DNA from: Pichia kudriavzevii
Lineage: Eukaryota; Ascomycota; Pichiomycetes; Pichiales; Pichiaceae
Reading direction: 5' to 3'
Assembly: GCF_003054445.1 (NCBI RefSeq)
Contig: NC_042509.1
Coordinates: 248,001-312,000 of the forward strand
Length of the DNA stretch: 64,000 nt
Made by a program: the position numbers and the translations under genes. Shown here in pieces: positions 39,401 to 47,757 of this stretch; positions within the stretch are counted from its first letter, which is position 1; every line of letters begins with the position of its first letter. Below the pieces are notes generated by a model. The model searched no databases. It was given only the letters and a program-made list of their open reading frames with translations, and was not told the origin of the DNA.

Positions 39401-40773
39401 GCCAAAGCTAGAGTTTGCTCCATTTTTGAATTAGATAAAACTATTCCCCTGCTGTTCTGTAGTAAAACTAAAGCATTAGTGAAATCGGTAGAGACATCCA
39501 AGGCATACGCATAATCTTTAAGATGGATGGCATAGCTAAGAACAATTCTGCAACATAAGACAGAGCTTTTCACTTGAGATAAGTTAGAAAGCATTTTAGT
39601 GAATATTTCTTGTGGAGTGACGTCAAAAATGTCGTAACTTTGGTTGTTTGCCCCAGTTTTTGGCACGTCTTCTAATAACTTTCCCGGGTGTTCAGTTTCT
39701 AATTTTGAAACCTGGGTTTTTCCTTTGGCTTTTTCTTTTCCGGGAGCTAGGTATTCTGCAACTTTTGATTTTTCAAAGGGTGAAATATCGGAGATTAAAT
39801 ATAGGTATAAAATAGCACCAAATCCCCTCTTTTTCCCAAACAAATTGATGTAATCAACAACTTGAACAATATCCAGACCAGCAAGTGATTGAGGATCCAG
39901 CCAGTCAAAGTGTATTTTCCATGCCAATTCAGAAGGGCATTTGATCAATACCATACCCTCAACCAAGTCCTTAATTTCCGCTCTCAGTCTGGGTTTTTCT
40001 ACTACAGGAGCAATGAATAATAGGTTGTATTTGAATTCTAAATATTCATTTTGAATCTTGTACCTTTTTTCGTCAATCTGTTCTAAATCAATCCACAGTT
40101 CATAAAGTTTAGGGAGCTCTGATTCTGATAGAAGTGGCCATATTTTCTCATTATATTTTTCGTTCTTGGCGCTTTCCGTCATGTTTATAGAGAAGGACAA
40201 CTTGACAGAGTCCTTTATTTTCTTTATTTCTGTCGAATTCTCATTGTTGTACAATTTAATTAGAGCTTCAATGGAAGTCGAAGGATTCTCAATTTGGTAA
40301 CCAATCAAATCACCCAATTCACTTAAACCGGGAGTGATTTGCCTTAAATAATATACTTTCAGAGGCTGAAAATCAAGACCGTGTTTTCCGACGTAGTCCT
40401 TGATGTAATTGACAGCCTCAGTGAGTGGGTCTTTTTTAGATATTAAGAGCTTGGTAAACAAGAATACCGTTTCAAAAAATGATTTAAAGTCAGGGTCCTC
40501 AACTTTGATCGATAATTGACCCTTCCATCCAAGAGCTTGATCGGGTTCTATCTCTGTAGCCTTCTGATATGCCTTCAATGCATCTCCTGGCCTCTTCTTC
40601 GCCTCAAACGATTTACCCAAAAAGAGATAACAAAAAAAGTTAGTCTTGTCGAGTTTCAGAATGCTTTTACAGGTTTCGATACATCCATCATAATCCTTGT
40701 CAACAAGTTCCTTCTTGGCCCCCTTCAACAAAGACTGTACCTGTTTCTTTATCTTTTCTCTCTTCTCACTCAT
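36406..40773 (-). CDS. SKI3: TPR scaffold Ski3 of the Ski complex
   Basis: The 1455-residue protein, counted from ATG 40773, is almost entirely TPR helices. N-terminal units are GCIETCKSILKLDKTNFFCY and ALKAYQKATEIEPDQALGW; further units lie around KLFYKAFELDPSQIEASYKLA and YWNCLGIVSMGKNPKVSQHCY. Length and TPR spacing match Ski3 (1432 in S. cerevisiae). Ski3 holds Ski2 and Ski8 together and feeds mRNA 3' ends from ribosomes into the cytoplasmic exosome. Neighbours MLC2, RPO26 and PZF1 follow in the same order and relative orientation as in S. cerevisiae. Confidence 0.93.
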   Translation of the reverse strand: MSEKREKIKKQVQSLLKGAKKELVDKDYDGCIETCKSILKLDKTNFFCYLFLGKSFEAKKRPGDALKAYQKATEIEPDQALGWKGQLSIKVEDPDFKSFFETVFLFTKLLISKKDPLTEAVNYIKDYVGKHGLDFQPLKVYYLRQITPGLSELGDLIGYQIENPSTSIEALIKLYNNENSTEIKKIKDSVKLSFSINMTESAKNEKYNEKIWPLLSESELPKLYELWIDLEQIDEKRYKIQNEYLEFKYNLLFIAPVVEKPRLRAEIKDLVEGMVLIKCPSELAWKIHFDWLDPQSLAGLDIVQVVDYINLFGKKRGFGAILYLYLISDISPFEKSKVAEYLAPGKEKAKGKTQVSKLETEHPGKLLEDVPKTGANNQSYDIFDVTPQEIFTKMLSNLSQVKSSVLCCRIVLSYAIHLKDYAYALDVSTDFTNALVLLQNSRGIVLSNSKMEQTLALAIIYTYYEAPKNFPKALSLYDSIWRKDPNNTKVKIGKALILVETKKYDEAAEIFKSLITSDPTDVDATQEYGWCQIQLGNFELGREYIERAISTLQSEAYSKKSLNFMEVVSTLKYRLAMSYYMQFDGTSASLHNEATLKEYIGKCSKLLIECLKISPNHAPSFTALGLLHYNYLGKKERAIKLFYKAFELDPSQIEASYKLAEHFTSIGDWEMADLICKSVTENSKAKRQLSSSYSNIKDKAWPYRVLGCASMEFKEDVKAIEYFQSALRMDSSDISSWIGLGEAYMSRGRLEASVKVFTHVIKLQSGVLEKDVEITPEMEKKADWHVVYLLAVALTNMLEFENSIRILTNLLDTNEEQRNNSCILTLLIETLILRCDAEIERGAILRASDTLLSTFSYLFHAFDLENKSTKLWKALGDLLRIALTVRSSISRVPFSKVHNLVSNFMTEKDEMWELVNFEEFQIDDLMKKEKFPEVCHIYYSLSCIGGYLCTKEGAVKTLRSSLLFNIAISFISWYRDSLRERYVDTSIRLLNKCVKLEPENSEYWNCLGIVSMGKNPKVSQHCYIKAISIESKSPIYWFNLGMLYIKYGDYELAKNCFTRAQSIGATNCVPWAGHALICKKAGDIENARNLFTHSYVLSRGTNPSMTILYAISVLEEIVSEGDDERNLEAVEKLTSVNYGMINYLKLFPSDTFALELTVKIIERLYSFNSGIEYSKNLCQLYEQEYEETESERILINYCMAKCQYSRFLLAKQEYVKASEVCDDVGSLLDTISDITMQVQRCMLSCFTVFGLSLYFQGDYERSLEEFRKLVDAFPENERIVVLISQVLFASGDEAAKQEAMDELLNNIATQGTSLIVAMTIAAISLVEDLTEYIDAVKEVLDQLPLDTLIRDSHREIPKLLIMISKRITAKQPGTRVNRTWQRNAVLFPGDISVWSHVDSEVALELSIHTKKDCAMDVSDAYAKVKRLREAQRSILLSGGVNEKALAELFSLVGKA

Positions 40774-40995
40774 ATGGCTCCGCTCCAATGTTGTGGCTGG
40801 CTTCTACTACTTCAGGTTTAAAAGCGCAAAAATCTTGATAATAACAGTCCTCCAGAAGTGGCGAAGCTTTCAAGACTCAGCGCGTCCAAAGTTAAGTGAC
40901 AAGTACCGTTGTTGACCTTTGGCATTTGACCGTTAAGGCTACTACAGTCTACCTCACAACCTTTTCTATAACTTACTTACAAGTTGAAGCGTAGA

Positions 40996-41457
40996 ATGAG
41001 CAATGAAGACTTTGAATTTTCCAAGAGCACTATACAGAAGTACAAAACTATGTTTCAGATAATAGACAAAGATGGCGATAATCACATATCTGTTTCGGAC
41101 TTGCACGACGCCTTTAATGGCATTGGACATCGAATAGAAGAAGCAGAGGTCAAGAACAACTTACTGGGTGAATTTGAAGACAACAAAATCGACTTCAATG
41201 CATTTCTCAGAATTGTGGGGTCCAAGTTTGGTGGCTTTAGTAGTGAAGAAGAGTTGAAAGATGCCTTTTCAACCTTTGTTGATTCTTCGGGCAATATAGA
41301 AGGTAAGGCTTTTAAGGAAGACGTCGCCAGCGTTACCGAAGCTCAAGAAGATAAGCAACCGATTGAAGAGGTCATTGACGAATTTACAAAGGAAAATAGA
41401 ATAACAAGCTACAAAAAAGTTGACTCTGAGAAATTTATTGATAACGTTAAAATCTAG
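40996..41457 (+). CDS. MLC2: Myosin regulatory light chain-like EF-hand protein
   Basis: The 153-residue protein has one well-formed EF-hand loop, DKDGDNHISVSD (24-35), and degenerate EF-hands behind it (FEDNKIDFNAFL, FVDSSGNIEGKAF). This is the pattern of regulatory light chains. Mlc2 binds the second IQ motif of Myo1 and helps actomyosin ring disassembly. Position between SKI3 and RPO26, with matching relative orientation to YPR188C, supports MLC2 over calmodulin or Mlc1. I start at ATG 40996; the frame is open slightly upstream but without an ATG. Confidence 0.8.
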   Translation: MSNEDFEFSKSTIQKYKTMFQIIDKDGDNHISVSDLHDAFNGIGHRIEEAEVKNNLLGEFEDNKIDFNAFLRIVGSKFGGFSSEEELKDAFSTFVDSSGNIEGKAFKEDVASVTEAQEDKQPIEEVIDEFTKENRITSYKKVDSEKFIDNVKI

Positions 41458-41598
41458 AGGTTCCATGCGTATCCGGAAAACGACGTTTTCGTATATTTGA
41501 AGATATCTCTTTTCTTCTTTGGTTTATAGTATAATGTACAAAGTATAGGATAATTGACGATATTTTTGTAGAATATTTTCTTTTGGCTTCTATTATTC

Positions 41599-42036
41599 TT
41601 AATCAATAATCAATTCTTCAACAGACCAGTCTTCATAGGATCCATCTGGAAGATATCTCCTGACAACTAGAGGGATTTTCTTGGCAGACAACTCTTTCAT
41701 TGCAATCTGTAATGGATCAGTTTCACCTTCGATGTCGACTAAAACTGGTGCATTCATGGATATCTGTAAAGCTCTAGTACCTAGAATACGGGCTCTTTCG
41801 TACTTGGTCATGAATGGAGTGGTGATCCTTTGGTCACGTGGAATGGCCCTTGGTCTTGCTCTTTTACCAACTTCCAACATCTCAAACCCTTCTTCATGAC
41901 CTGCTCCTGATGCAATGATGGTTTTTCCATCTTGGTCAACATCGACACCGTTTGCGTTTTCGTCATTCTGAAAGCGTTCATCATCAGAAAAACGCTCTTC
42001 GTATTCTTCTGGATAATTTTCATTGAAGTCTGCCAT
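41599..42036 (-). CDS. RPO26: Common RNA polymerase subunit Rpb6 (ABC23)
   Basis: The 145-residue protein, counted from ATG 42036, has an acidic N-terminus and the highly conserved Rpb6 core: [56 protein letters not shown] and SVEELIID. It is shared by Pol I, II and III. S. cerevisiae RPO26 has a 5' intron; here the frame is continuous from a good ATG, so no intron is needed. It is divergent from PZF1 with only 284 bp between the start codons. Confidence 0.96.
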   Translation of the reverse strand: MADFNENYPEEYEERFSDDERFQNDENANGVDVDQDGKTIIASGAGHEEGFEMLEVGKRARPRAIPRDQRITTPFMTKYERARILGTRALQISMNAPVLVDIEGETDPLQIAMKELSAKKIPLVVRRYLPDGSYEDWSVEELIID

Positions 42037-42320
42037 TTTGAAATCTAGTGTGTATCTGTCTATTAGGAGGTATGGTCGTTCGTCCAATTCAAGGAGGCAA
42101 ACAATTGGAATTCTACTGTTTAAACTACTTAGATGAAAAGCTGAAAAAATTTTTCCATATTAAAATGACATGTCGCTACATGTTTTTTTCTCTGGATAGA
42201 ACAAGCAAGAGTTGATAACTACAATGGCTTTAATGCTGAGATAATTCCTACCATTTAATAATAAATGCAAGCTTTCCGGGCATTCCTGGTAGAGACACGG
42301 TGCTGTATTTTGGCAAGAGA
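42037..42320. promoter_or_regulatory. Shared divergent promoter RPO26/PZF1 with RRPE-like element and upstream ORFs
   Basis: The 284-bp spacer contains TGAAAAAATTTTTCC (42142-42156), close to the RRPE core AAAAATTTT used by Pol I/III and ribosome-biogenesis genes, and GTTTAAAC near 42118. On the PZF1 side two short upstream ORFs are present (42224-42244 and 42265-42324). Where transcription starts is not known. Confidence 0.5.
42224..42244 (+). other. Upstream ORF 1 before PZF1 (6 codons)
   Basis: ATG at 42224 opens MALMLR and a stop, about 77 bp before the PZF1 ATG. It counts as a uORF only if the transcript starts further upstream, which is unknown. Confidence 0.4.
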
Positions 42321-42324
42321 ATGA
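42265..42324 (+). other. Upstream ORF 2, its stop overlapping the PZF1 start (ATGA)
   Basis: ATG at 42265 opens 19 codons (MQAFRAFLVETRCCILARE). Its TGA at 42322-42324 overlaps the PZF1 start at 42321-42323. Such an overlap would couple termination with initiation of the main frame or block it. The significance depends on the transcription start. Confidence 0.45.
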
Positions 42325-43808
42325 AAGGAGCCTCTATTATAGATGTGAGTGGGGGTGAGAGTGACGAAAAATGTATAGATGTCCCAATTCAGAATTTGGA
42401 ACGCGTTTCGAAGGAATCTACAACAAAATCAAAATCACAAGATACCAGTTCACATAATGAACACTCTCCTAACATCACACGTGCAGGACGTTCCACTGAG
42501 AAGAAAACTGCAGGTGTTCGAGCCAGATCTTCATCTGGCTCGTACAGTGTTCGGTCTGTTTCGCCACGTCCCAAGAATCACATTTGCGACTTTCCCGGAT
42601 GTACTAAGGCGTATTCCAGACCGTCTCTACTTGAACAACACATGAGGAGTCACTATGGGTACAGGCCATTCAAGTGTGAGTTTGAAGGATGCAACGATTC
42701 TTTTACAAGAAAAGACCACTTGGCGAGACATATGCTCAAGCACACCGAAGAGAAGGATAAACCATTTCACTGCACGGTTTGTGGCAAAGGAGTCAATTCA
42801 ATGCAGCATTTGAAAAGACACGAAAAAACCCACTTTAAGTCTTTCCATTGTACATTTGAAGGATGCAATGAATCTTTCCACAAACATCAATCATTGAAGG
42901 CGCATATAAGATCAGTTCATGAACAAAATTCATCGAACAAATGTGAAATTTGTGGTAAGCAGTTTAGTAGGCCTGGTAGGTTGGCTGATCATATGGACAA
43001 ACATCATTCGGACTCTTCCAAACTAATCTGCGATTTTCCTAATTGTTACAAAACGTTTCGAATGTGGTCAGCCTTACAGTTGCATATAAAAACAGAGCAT
43101 CCTAAATTGGAATGTGACATCTGTGGGAAGAAATGTATTGGATCCTCAGGTTTGGCCAACCATATGAAGATGCATGTCGATGACAGCCTTATAAAGCTTT
43201 GGAATTGCATGGAATGTGGCGAGAAATTTCATAAGAAGGAACACGCTGTGAGACATTATGCAGAGAAGCATCCGTTGATAGAACTACCAGAGGCGTTAAG
43301 ATATGAACCCAGGTTGGAGGTTAAGACGAAACATAAACAATCTGTACAAGAAATTGAATATTTTATGAAGAAAAAGGAAGAGGAGAAAAAGGCCAAAAGG
43401 AGAAGGATTGAGCCGGATGATGAGCATAATACTGATGTTGCTAACGATTGTGATTATGATACCAATGGAAAGTGTGTCAAGGGAAGCCACGTTAACAAAG
43501 AAGATCTCAAAAAAGAAAACACCTTTAATCTTTCAGACTGCGGGATGTTTGTAGCAAAACCGACTATCAATAACTTCAAAAAGCATCAGAAAAACAAAGC
43601 CAACACATCTTTTGATGTACTGGATCTTCTCGTTGATAATGTAGATCAGCGTCTCAGTTGCCCATATTCTAACTGCCACAGACTTTTTAGAAAACAATAC
43701 GATCTTGATAGGCATCTGGCATGGCATCAACGTCAAGATAAACTTTTGGATCAAAAGGTTGAATTGGTTCTTACAGAAATAGAGCAGGCAGAGCACAACG
43801 CCGATTGA
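42321..43808 (+). CDS. PZF1: Transcription factor TFIIIA
   Basis: The 495-residue protein, counted from ATG 42321, has a Ser-rich N-terminus and a train of C2H2 fingers: CDFPGCTKAYSRPSLLEQH, CEFEGCNDSFTRKDH, CTVCGKGVNSMQH, CTFEGCNESFHKH, CEICGKQFSRPGR, CDFPNCYKTF, CDICGKKCIG and CMECGEKFHKK. A long charged linker of ~110 residues is followed by a ninth finger (CPYSNCHRLFRKQYDLDRH). A split last finger with a long linker is the hallmark of yeast TFIIIA. It binds the internal control region of 5S rRNA genes and 5S RNA itself and recruits TFIIIC. Divergence from RPO26 matches YPR186C/YPR187W. Confidence 0.93.
   Translation: MKGASIIDVSGGESDEKCIDVPIQNLERVSKESTTKSKSQDTSSHNEHSPNITRAGRSTEKKTAGVRARSSSGSYSVRSVSPRPKNHICDFPGCTKAYSRPSLLEQHMRSHYGYRPFKCEFEGCNDSFTRKDHLARHMLKHTEEKDKPFHCTVCGKGVNSMQHLKRHEKTHFKSFHCTFEGCNESFHKHQSLKAHIRSVHEQNSSNKCEICGKQFSRPGRLADHMDKHHSDSSKLICDFPNCYKTFRMWSALQLHIKTEHPKLECDICGKKCIGSSGLANHMKMHVDDSLIKLWNCMECGEKFHKKEHAVRHYAEKHPLIELPEALRYEPRLEVKTKHKQSVQEIEYFMKKKEEEKKAKRRRIEPDDEHNTDVANDCDYDTNGKCVKGSHVNKEDLKKENTFNLSDCGMFVAKPTINNFKKHQKNKANTSFDVLDLLVDNVDQRLSCPYSNCHRLFRKQYDLDRHLAWHQRQDKLLDQKVELVLTEIEQAEHNAD
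42519..42542. other. Perfect 10-bp stem hairpin inside PZF1
   Basis: CGAGCCAGAT, a 4-nt loop CTTC and the exact complement ATCTGGCTCG lie in the coding region before finger 1. In mRNA this would be a stable stem of 10 pairs, 6 of them G-C. Confidence 0.75.
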
Positions 43809-43900
43809 AACGATATTTAGATCGCATAATTGTAAAAATAATGTACAATAGTCTTCTATAAAGATAACCAAGAAAAAAAAACTCTAGTAGTAAATAACTC

Positions 43901-44503
43901 TTATTGATCTATGCTATTGTAATGTCTCTTCAACTTATTATTGAAATGTAGATTTTTCTCATGAATTGCGCCATCAGCACCTTCGATGGCGTTGCTCTTG
44001 TGACGATGTTCATATACCTTCTTTTCCCAGGAAGTAACCTTTTGGACATATTTGTCAAGTTTTGTCCTGGATGTCAGTTTACTGCGTATCTCTTCCTCCC
44101 CAAGACCTTCAGCCTTTAATTTTTTCACTAGTTCTTTTTCCTCTAAATATTCTGTCCTTGTTTTCTTCAACCCATGATCGTCCATTTCTTTGACATTTTT
44201 GGCATACGTCCTTTCAGCTAGCTTCTTATAATTCTGTAGAGCCAGTTGGCTTTCGCCTTTGCATTTCCCATGTGTCTTCTTGGGTCTTTTAGTTCTCTCC
44301 TTGCCCTCAATATCATGCTCGCTTATCTGCTCGGCTTCGTCATTAAAAGCATCTTTAACTTTTTGTTTCTCACGGTTTTTCTTCTTTCCCCCACTGGCTT
44401 CGTCGTATACGGCCCGTTTGTTTGCTTGTATAGCTTCAACTCTGGCTGACTTAAGCGCCTTTATCTTCTCAAGTATCCCCTGACTTGTCCTTTGGTCAGT
44501 CAT
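43901..44503 (-). CDS. SYF2: Pre-mRNA splicing factor Syf2
   Basis: The 200-residue protein, counted from ATG 44503, is Lys/Glu-rich and helical. It carries the SYF2 core: NYKKLAERTYAKNVKEMDDHG, YLEEKELVKKLKAEG and the C-terminal KVTSWEKKVYEHRHKSN with a family-type ending. Syf2 belongs to the Prp19/NineTeen complex and stabilises the catalytic spliceosome. The frame runs 36 codons further upstream, but that extension is hydrophobic and unlike the family, so I prefer 44503. Confidence 0.88.
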   Translation of the reverse strand: MTDQRTSQGILEKIKALKSARVEAIQANKRAVYDEASGGKKKNREKQKVKDAFNDEAEQISEHDIEGKERTKRPKKTHGKCKGESQLALQNYKKLAERTYAKNVKEMDDHGLKKTRTEYLEEKELVKKLKAEGLGEEEIRSKLTSRTKLDKYVQKVTSWEKKVYEHRHKSNAIEGADGAIHEKNLHFNNKLKRHYNSIDQ

Positions 44504-44675
44504 TGTTCTTTGAGTATGAATTGGAAAGGAAAAAAAAAGAAAACATTCAATGAAATTGAAAATGGAGGCTCGAAGAAAAACAGGAAAACTAAAGTTCCCC
44601 TTTATCACCATTGACTCTAGTTGATAACAAACGTTATAGACACAATAAAGATTTTATAAACTACAAAGTGGATGG

Positions 44676-47429
44676 TTACGGAACACGGATACTTTTTGCA
44701 CGTTGACGTTCACTTGGAGTCAATGCCCATTCAATTCCTGAATCAGGATCGTCCAACGCAATGACCTCTTCTTCTTCAATTGTCGCAACAACCATTACAA
44801 TTTGTTGAACTTTGACAAATTTGGCCCGTAAACCATAATTGAATTTTGAAAACTCGCTTATGATAGTATTGACATCCTGTTCTAATTTATAGGCACCTAT
44901 GTGGTTGACCTTCTTTTCGAGCTGCCAAATTCTTGCTTCCAGCAACTCAGATGCTAAATCAACAATTTTTTCAATTAAAATACTACAAATTGGGTTGGCT
45001 AGAGTCGTCACAAAAGGAATTATGATTGAGTTCCAGTTTTTAATAAAAGTATTCACTAAATTCTCCTCATTCGCTGGCTTGTTTGTGTATACTTGTTCAC
45101 CCTCATTAGCATTGTCCTTATCTAGTTCGACGACGAAGTATTGACCATCTTCCACTGTCATATAATAGTTATTCATCAGCGCTTTGTTTAACAACCTAAC
45201 AATTCGAGCCTTAATCACCTTGTCGAACATTACTTTCAAGTTCTTGTTAACTATGGAATCCTTGCGCTCGATGAAACCAGTAGGGATACTTTGCAAAATT
45301 CCTTCAATCTTCAAACTGATGCTCTCAGTTGTCGGTACCTCTATATTGAAATCAGTATCGTAATTATTGGTATGCGGATCTAGTGACTTTCTGACCGATT
45401 GTAACTCTTGATCTTCGACTATCAACAGAGAACGTCCTTGGAAATTTCCCATGCATGACTCCACCATCTTTTTCAAGTAGTCCGATAAAACTTCAATTGT
45501 ATTGAGATAGACGACGACCTTCTTTATATCTGTATCGTCACCAATAAGATAAGACTGAACATCATCCTCCCCTGTCATGGTATAAGAAATAGCTGCATTG
45601 AGGGACCTCATGAACATAGCACCAGTATTGGCAATATCGGAAGCGGAAACATTCAGTGAACCACCCGCCACTGGGGTACCACTTCTAGATCTAGGGCTAC
45701 TGGCAACTGAATCGGAAAACAACTTTTCCGCAAGCGGATTTTGCTGTTGGTGTATTTTTTGTAAAGTCTCTTTGCTCAATAAGCTTGAATTAGATTTGAG
45801 GTTCACAGAACCAAGTCGCTGTTGGATAATATTCATAAAATCATTCAGCAGAACCCTTTTTATGTTGGAAATCATATTTTTAACAGAAGATAACTCGCCC
45901 GTAGCCAAGACTTCCATCATTATGGTATTTAGTACAACAATAATGTCATCAGCAAGAGAGGAAATGGGTGGCTCCTCAGGTATGAGAGCATATAGGTCAT
46001 GAGATGATGAGTGTTCGACCTTTTTATAAACTAAGGTCAAAAATTTCAAACAGTTCGAAAGGTGAGGAATAAAGCTGGAAATCGTCTCAAGTTTGCATGC
46101 CTTCTCTAATGTTCTTCTGATAATATATGTACATGCCGTATCAAATTGATTGACAATATCATTATGAATCCGTATGCCAAATGATGAAAGGATCAGGGGT
46201 GTTGGATAAACAACCTTATCCTTGTCAGTATCTAAAAACTCATTCCAGAGCACAACAAAAAATTTGGAATACATAGACCAATGGTTCATCATGGTAGAAA
46301 GTTCATCGGTAACTTGTGATATTTCTATCAGCTCAACCGATTCACTGTCTTCAACATCCATATCTTCTTGATCACTTTCACTTTCAGCAGCATTTTTGTA
46401 TATTTCTTTGATTAAAATAGGATAATCATAGTTTCTTACATCACTCAATAATCTATCGAGTTGTTTCGAATCGCAGTATGTTTCAATAATAAGATTACTT
46501 TGTAGATCGCATTCGATTTGTATATCTTTCAAAATGGAATTAACAACATTTTTCCCATAGTAAGATTTAATAACCTTGGAATGTTGCACTAGTATTCCTG
46601 AGATAGTTTGGTATAATCGGAATAGCAATTGCGAGTAAAGCTCAGGTTTGGGTTGTTGATTATGGACGTTTCTAATAATAGTTCTAGATTGTTCACTGAT
46701 AATACCACAAATGAATTTTGAATAACACTTGAGCCCAACTTTTGCTCTTCCAATAAGAGGAAAAAGCTGGAAAAAATATGTTAGTTTATCGACATCCCTA
46801 TTAGACGCAGCACAATTGAATTCGTTGATAAAAATATGCTCCAATTCATTGATCCATCTCTGTAGTATATCTGATGGCAAATCTTCTAGCTGGCTTGTAG
46901 GTACTTTAAACTCTACGTATGGATCATCAATCAATCCCTCAGGTAATTGAAGCATCACCGAAATCGACCTTGACGCAATGAGCCAATCCTTTCTCTCAAT
47001 TGCATCACTTGCTCTTGATAATTCAGACTTCAAAGCCTTCACATTATCAATATAATCCTTCACAGTTTTCAATTGCGACTTGGCGCTATCCAAAACACGA
47101 ACACGTTCTGTAATTTTGTAGCTCAAAGAATTGGCATTTTCCATTATTGATTTCAAGCTCCTTGATTGATTTAATGTAGAAGAAAGGTCAACTCGTGCTA
47201 GCTCTGCCGATCTAACAGCAGATTGATGATGCATCACACTTTTTGATTCAATCTTTTCGAGATCTTCGTCAATTGCAGCCTTCTCTTGAGCAATATCGTT
47301 CAACAATTTAGAAAGTTGCTGAAGATTTGTAGCAGTTCTTAATGTATTTTCTAACGAATTCAATTGATCTCTCACCAGCACATTGTCTGAGTTTTCATCA
47401 TGTTTTCGTTGTTTCCCATTAGAGGTCAT
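44676..47429 (-). CDS. COG4: Conserved oligomeric Golgi complex subunit 4
   Basis: The 917-residue protein, counted from ATG 47429, has N-terminal coiled coils (LQQLSKLLNDIAQEKAAIDEDLEKIE). The COG4 signature SYKITERVRVLDSAKSQLKTV follows, then a long helical-bundle body ending near LDDPDSGIEWALTPSERQRAKSIRVP. COG tethers intra-Golgi retrograde vesicles; Cog4 is in lobe A and contacts SNAREs and Sly1. S. cerevisiae Cog4 has 861 residues. It is divergent from RBG1 across a TA-rich spacer. Confidence 0.92.
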   Translation of the reverse strand: MTSNGKQRKHDENSDNVLVRDQLNSLENTLRTATNLQQLSKLLNDIAQEKAAIDEDLEKIESKSVMHHQSAVRSAELARVDLSSTLNQSRSLKSIMENANSLSYKITERVRVLDSAKSQLKTVKDYIDNVKALKSELSRASDAIERKDWLIASRSISVMLQLPEGLIDDPYVEFKVPTSQLEDLPSDILQRWINELEHIFINEFNCAASNRDVDKLTYFFQLFPLIGRAKVGLKCYSKFICGIISEQSRTIIRNVHNQQPKPELYSQLLFRLYQTISGILVQHSKVIKSYYGKNVVNSILKDIQIECDLQSNLIIETYCDSKQLDRLLSDVRNYDYPILIKEIYKNAAESESDQEDMDVEDSESVELIEISQVTDELSTMMNHWSMYSKFFVVLWNEFLDTDKDKVVYPTPLILSSFGIRIHNDIVNQFDTACTYIIRRTLEKACKLETISSFIPHLSNCLKFLTLVYKKVEHSSSHDLYALIPEEPPISSLADDIIVVLNTIMMEVLATGELSSVKNMISNIKRVLLNDFMNIIQQRLGSVNLKSNSSLLSKETLQKIHQQQNPLAEKLFSDSVASSPRSRSGTPVAGGSLNVSASDIANTGAMFMRSLNAAISYTMTGEDDVQSYLIGDDTDIKKVVVYLNTIEVLSDYLKKMVESCMGNFQGRSLLIVEDQELQSVRKSLDPHTNNYDTDFNIEVPTTESISLKIEGILQSIPTGFIERKDSIVNKNLKVMFDKVIKARIVRLLNKALMNNYYMTVEDGQYFVVELDKDNANEGEQVYTNKPANEENLVNTFIKNWNSIIIPFVTTLANPICSILIEKIVDLASELLEARIWQLEKKVNHIGAYKLEQDVNTIISEFSKFNYGLRAKFVKVQQIVMVVATIEEEEVIALDDPDSGIEWALTPSERQRAKSIRVP

Positions 47430-47757
47430 ATCTTCTCTTAGTTGTTTGTAGTTGACGTGCACCTCTCACCCAGAAGGTACACTATAGATATATATATATA
47501 TATATATATGTATATTTTTTTTTCCCTGTGTGTATTCAAATATAGACGCATCTAATTTGGAGCTCGAAACAGTGTTTGAGAATTTTATGTTGGACGCTCG
47601 AATTCAAATCTTTGTAGATTCATGTCTCTTCCACATCCTGAAAAATTTTATGTAGTTTTTTGGGTCCTATCTTCTTTCCTCTTAGTCAGAAGAAGAATCG
47701 GCTAAAATCACGTCTTTGGCAAAACAAAAGGAGAAGATATTTTGATCAGATTAGGAT
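47430..47757. promoter_or_regulatory. Divergent region COG4/RBG1 with TA microsatellite
   Basis: This 328-bp spacer contains a (TA)n run of about 25 bp near 47486-47510 followed by a T9 tract, then ordinary promoter-like sequence before RBG1. No further gene is seen. Confidence 0.5.
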
